From positions 1 through 39,003 of IMG/VR virus record IMGVR_UViG_3300048111_000006: a stretch of DNA of 39,003 nucleotides. One strand, written 5' to 3'. Made by a program: the position numbers and the translations under genes. Shown here one piece after another: positions 35,897 through 39,003 of this stretch (positions within the stretch are counted from its first letter, which is position 1; each line of letters begins with the position of its first letter). The notes beneath the pieces are model-generated. The model saw nothing but the letters and a program-made list of their open reading frames with translations. It searched no databases and was not told the DNA's origin. This DNA comes from a virus.

Positions 35897-37264
35897 TTAT
35901 AGAGCGATTGACATAGCGATTGAGAAGCCAGCAGTAGCAAAACCAGCGGCTGTTACAGCAGTCACCTGCCATGTAGTTCCATTCCAAACAAACAAGTCAT
36001 TTGAAGAATTGTTAAAGTATAAAGCACCAGTTTGTAGAGCGTTGCCATCGTTATCTAGTGTAGGTGCTGATGACTTTGCACCAAGGTACGTGTCATCCAC
36101 GGAGTCTGCACTAGAGGCCGCTTGTTCTGCCCAGTACTTAGCTGAGTAGTTTACACCATCTACTGTTGTGTTAGTAGCGTATGATGCACCACCACCTAAA
36201 GCCCACTGCTTTGCAGAGCCTGATGTTTGACCAGACTGTGAGCCAATGGCGTACTCCTTGGCAGAGTACTCAGTACCATCTACAGTGTTAGTAGTATCTG
36301 TTGCCCACTCTTTAGCCGCACCAGAACCAGCAGTATCAGTAACACCTGTACCACCTGTTGCCCATGCCTTTGATGAGTAACCCTCACCTGTTACAGCCTC
36401 ACCGTTAATCTTTTGCGCCCATGCTTCTGCTTCATCTTCACTAGCTTTAGCATTAGTTTCGCTAGTAGCCGCATTAGTCTCAGCAGTTTCAGCGTTAGTT
36501 TCCGCAGTTTCAGCATTAGTCTCAGCAGTCTCTGCCGCAGTCTGTGCCGCTTGTGCAGAAGTGACGTTATTACCAGTTGTTACTACGTCAGCATTAGTTG
36601 ATACTACATCTGCATTGGTAGATACTACGTCAGCATTTGTAGAGACTACATCTGCCGCAGTTAGTACAGCATCTGCCGCCGCCGCAGAAGCACTAGTTGC
36701 CGCATTAGTAGCACTAGTAGCGGCATTGGTGGCTGATGTAGCCGCATTGATAGCAGAAGTAGCGGCTGATACAGTCTGTGTATCAATGTAGTCCTTGTTA
36801 GCCGCATCGTTAGCGTTAACAGGGGTAGCTACGTTCTTAATAACCTTTGATTGTGCATCCCACTTGTCATCAGTATCTACTGTAATAGAGTCGTTAGCTT
36901 TGTCAATAGCTTCCTGTGCCGCAAAGAACACTTGGTCTACTGCTTCATCAAGAGATGCTTCAGTCAACACTGCGCCATCTTCAAAGTCAACAGCCTTAGT
37001 AGTCAGGTCAGTATTACGTTGAATACGTATATCACTACCTGCTATTGCATCAGGGCTAAATGTAAGAGTAGTAGCTCCTACTGATTGGAAGGCAACAGTG
37101 TACGTGACACCGTTGACTGCCGTGTTTGTCGAAGCGTTGTTTTCAAAGACTAGTACACCATCAACATAAGCTTTAATGTCATTAGCGTCTAGGTATGAAA
37201 AGGGGAACGAGAAGCTCCCCTGTGCTGTTCCTAGATTTGGATACAGCTTCACTGAATTAGACAT
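35897..37264 (-). CDS. Tail fibre stem (gp17-like N-terminal domain, repeat-rich shaft)
   Basis: A 455-residue protein whose ATG overlaps the gp16-like stop (TAATG). Residues 1-140 follow the T7 gp17 N-terminal domain that binds the tail (F-S-F-P-F-S-Y-L-D-A-N-D-I-K-A-Y-V-D-G ... T-V-A-F ... T-L-T-F-S-P ... G-S-D-I-R-I-Q-R-N-T-D-L ... V-D-F-E-D-G-A-V-L-T-E-A-S-L-D-E-A-V-D-Q). Residues 168-270 are Ala/Thr/Asn repeats that would form a trimeric coiled shaft. The end (A-P-T-L-D-N-D-G-N-A-L-Q-T-G-A-L-Y-F-N, V-W-N-G-T-T-W-Q-V) is a common fibre module. Host-contact tips are probably supplied by the following genes. Confidence 0.93.
   Translation of the reverse strand: MSNSVKLYPNLGTAQGSFSFPFSYLDANDIKAYVDGVLVFENNASTNTAVNGVTYTVAFQSVGATTLTFSPDAIAGSDIRIQRNTDLTTKAVDFEDGAVLTEASLDEAVDQVFFAAQEAIDKANDSITVDTDDKWDAQSKVIKNVATPVNANDAANKDYIDTQTVSAATSAINAATSATNAATSATNAATSASAAAADAVLTAADVVSTNADVVSTNADVVSTNADVVTTGNNVTSAQAAQTAAETAETNAETAETNAETAETNAATSETNAKASEDEAEAWAQKINGEAVTGEGYSSKAWATGGTGVTDTAGSGAAKEWATDTTNTVDGTEYSAKEYAIGSQSGQTSGSAKQWALGGGASYATNTTVDGVNYSAKYWAEQAASSADSVDDTYLGAKSSAPTLDNDGNALQTGALYFNNSSNDLFVWNGTTWQVTAVTAAGFATAGFSIAMSIAL
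36455..36763 (-). repeat. In-gene tandem repeats of the fibre shaft
   Basis: Three repeat types follow each other in the encoded shaft: S-A-T-N-A-A-T units, S-T-N-A-D-V-V units of seven residues (three or more copies), and A-E-T-A-E-T-N units of seven residues. The seven-residue period fits a coiled coil. Codons within the repeats differ, so the copies are not recent duplications. Confidence 0.85.
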
Positions 37265-39003
37265 TATTCAATATCTCCTGTTAAGTCCTTAAGGAACTCA
37301 TTGCTATTATCTTGTATTGTTTGCCTAGCTAAAGGATTTTTTGTTGCATCTTTAAGTAGACTATGAGTCCAGTAAGCTTTTGCTAGTCTTTGATTTACTG
37401 CTTCTGGTACATAAAGTAAACGGTAACCGTCAATATGTGACCTATCTTCAAGAGCATATGGGTCTTCACCAATAAGTTTAGTCCATGCTTGGTCACGATA
37501 CGCTTTCACTAAGTCTTGAATAATTTCTTCTTTAGTTCCTGCAAACACTAAATCACCCACTCGTAGGTCAAGAGTTTTATCTTTCTTATACGTTTCAGTT
37601 TGTACAAGTTCTGTTAAACTTTCTCTTAGTGTCATTGGTTTTGCATTAGCAATACCTGTATCGTTAGTAGCTGTCTTTATCTTAATACTACTAGTAATGT
37701 ACTGCCACATATCGTAAGCTGTCTGCTTTGGACGATTAGGGTTCATAGGGTTACCTTCAGAGTCTAAAGTAAATTTAGAGCTTGTTAGGTCAATCCCATT
37801 CTTAGTCTTAGGTGGTAGCCCAACACTAAAGGGTGTCCCTGCGTTTGCCGCTTCCATCCATGCTACTGCTAGTGGGTCTGTCTTTTTCTCAGAGAAACCC
37901 ATAGGAGATGCAAACTCTAAGTTTAAGCTTTTACCCCAAAACTCAGGTACATCAATAGGCTCACCAATAAAGTTACGATTAGGGTCTAGTGCTTCACTAC
38001 TAAATGTAGAAGCTTTTGGATTATCAAATTCAAATCCCATGATGTTTACTTTACTTGGGATACTCTTTAGATAACCTTGAGACATCTCACTAATCTTACG
38101 CATATAAGGGTCTTCATTCAGAGAACGAAGTAGACCAGAAAAAGGAACAAGAGCCGCTAGTTTGTTAGCACCATAGCTTTCTGCATTACGTGCAGGGTCT
38201 TCTACAACACTAATAAACTCATCTAAACCTCGTAGCCAGCTTTTATCTCTAGCATACTCAGTTAGTACAAGTACTGTACCTTGAGCAATCTCATCAGCCT
38301 CGTCATACATTCCATAACGATTAAGGTCACGTATAGAAGCCATGATAGTTTGTAGGTCAGTTACAGGAGATAGTCGAGATACTTTACTGTAGTTACCTGC
38401 TTCATCAACGATAGCATTAGTTTCGTATCCTGTGATATCTTCAAGACCTTTAATCTGGTCACGAGTAAGACCTGCACCACTACCTGTAATCTCATCATCT
38501 AGTGCCATATTGTAAAAGTAACTTGCAAGACCTACGCCAGTAGTAAAGCGTAGACTTGCTTCTGCCATACGTTGTTTATTACCTGAGAACATATCTTTAC
38601 GCCACCGTTGAGACAGTGGAGCAAGAGGACTACGTTGAGTAACCTCAGAAAAGATGTTGGCAGGTGTTCTAATAAACGGCATAATTTGACGCAATAGTGG
38701 ATGCCTATCAGCAATATCTTGTATACTACGTGTAATAGAACCTTTTTCTAGTTCGGTTGTAAATGTTGCTCTACGTGCAAAGTCTCTTGAACCAGTAGTT
38801 ATAGGGTCAGTAGCAGAGTTTGCTTTACCATTAACAGAAGCTTGTAACTGTTCGTCAATAGCTTTGTTTACTTGTTGCTTAACATAACGGTTTGCTTCTG
38901 TACCTTTAAGACCTTTGGCTCTAGCGTCAGCAGAAGCTTCTGCAAAAGCAAAAGCTCTAAAGTTCATTTGTTTAAAGAACTCATCTTCTGCCGCAAGTAG
39001 ACG
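37264..39003 (-). CDS. Large internal virion protein (gp16-like), C-terminal part, truncated by the window edge
   Basis: This 3' part is open from base 39003 down to TAA 37264. A Met at 38967 (MNFRAFAFAEASADARAKGLKG) is internal: joined through the 177-bp overlap, the frame continues into the left fragment that starts at ATG 2031. The segment is mostly helical, with hydrophobic pieces (I-M-P-F-I-R-T-P-A-N-I-F; V-G-L-A-S-Y-F-Y-N-M-A-L) followed by a long charged C-terminal region. The stop overlaps the fibre start (TAATG). The P-F-x-R-T-P-x-N-I-x-x motif also occurs, to my memory, in large internal virion proteins of other podoviruses. Confidence 0.85.
   Translation of the reverse strand, partial: RLLAAEDEFFKQMNFRAFAFAEASADARAKGLKGTEANRYVKQQVNKAIDEQLQASVNGKANSATDPITTGSRDFARRATFTTELEKGSITRSIQDIADRHPLLRQIMPFIRTPANIFSEVTQRSPLAPLSQRWRKDMFSGNKQRMAEASLRFTTGVGLASYFYNMALDDEITGSGAGLTRDQIKGLEDITGYETNAIVDEAGNYSKVSRLSPVTDLQTIMASIRDLNRYGMYDEADEIAQGTVLVLTEYARDKSWLRGLDEFISVVEDPARNAESYGANKLAALVPFSGLLRSLNEDPYMRKISEMSQGYLKSIPSKVNIMGFEFDNPKASTFSSEALDPNRNFIGEPIDVPEFWGKSLNLEFASPMGFSEKKTDPLAVAWMEAANAGTPFSVGLPPKTKNGIDLTSSKFTLDSEGNPMNPNRPKQTAYDMWQYITSSIKIKTATNDTGIANAKPMTLRESLTELVQTETYKKDKTLDLRVGDLVFAGTKEEIIQDLVKAYRDQAWTKLIGEDPYALEDRSHIDGYRLLYVPEAVNQRLAKAYWTHSLLKDATKNPLARQTIQDNSNEFLKDLTGDIE
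38827..39003. repeat. Right copy of the 177-bp terminal overlap
   Basis: Direct copy of bases 1-177 with one mismatch, at 38953. The unique genome length after removing one copy is 38,826 bp. Confidence 0.9.

Noticed and set aside
36455-36763. CRISPR-like or tandem DNA repeat array
   Set aside because: The periodicity is at protein level in the fibre shaft (seven-residue units). The DNA units are imperfect and lack spacers.

Overview
The window is one essentially complete genome of a T7-like podovirus (Autographivirus-type), cut open inside a late structural gene. All coding is on the minus strand. The first 177 bases recur at the right end (38827-39003) with one mismatch. Joining them gives a circle of 38,826 bp in which the interrupted internal virion gene reads straight through. 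No tRNA, integrase, CRISPR array or insertion sequence was seen. The host is not identified. The moderate AT-rich composition, the predicted cobalamin-dependent ribonucleotide reductase, MazG and DUF3310 proteins, and small lysine-rich proteins of types I associate with marine podoviruses suggest a phage of a marine, perhaps alphaproteobacterial, host.

In the direction of transcription (decreasing coordinates) the layout is as follows. (1) A 561-bp non-coding stretch (27046-26486) with dyads and a host-type promoter probably holds the physical genome ends. (2) An early block (26485-24127) encodes small, mostly unknown proteins, several under 60 codons. (3) The phage RNA polymerase follows, split into two overlapping ORFs (24188-23415 and 23418-21754). 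(4) The DNA metabolism block holds SSB, endonuclease I, a small acidic protein, primase-helicase, DNA polymerase, a GIY-YIG-like protein, a membrane peptide, 5'-3' exonuclease, DUF3310, MazG and class II ribonucleotide reductase. (5) The head and tail block holds portal, scaffold, major capsid, four small basic proteins, tail tubes A and B, and internal virion proteins gp13-like to gp16-like. Gp16 wraps across the window ends. (6) The tail fibre stem is followed by a cassette of modular adhesins, a lysis group (coiled-coil/TM protein, TM protein, 3-TM holin, 31-aa TM peptide, GH24 lysozyme) and terminase small and large subunits.

Transcription logic can be read from the sequence. A 17-bp motif, CTAAAGTTGACCTATAG on the minus strand, occurs three times: after terL (before the early block), after the RNA polymerase (before SSB) and after the reductase (before the structural genes). 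It is the best candidate for the promoter of the phage RNA polymerase. A terminator hairpin precedes the third copy and another follows the capsid gene, as Tphi does in T7.

Two things stand out. Between scaffold and capsid (9795-9937), on the strand opposite to all genes, lies an element closed by a 14-bp stem. It carries three collinear blocks matching universally conserved bacterial 23S rRNA domain IV (the helix 67/69/70/71 area), with the helix 68 and 71 arms missing: it looks like a miniature rRNA-domain mimic. Second, the single-subunit RNA polymerase is divided near the end of its N-terminal domain at a TTGA stop/start overlap with its own ribosome binding site.
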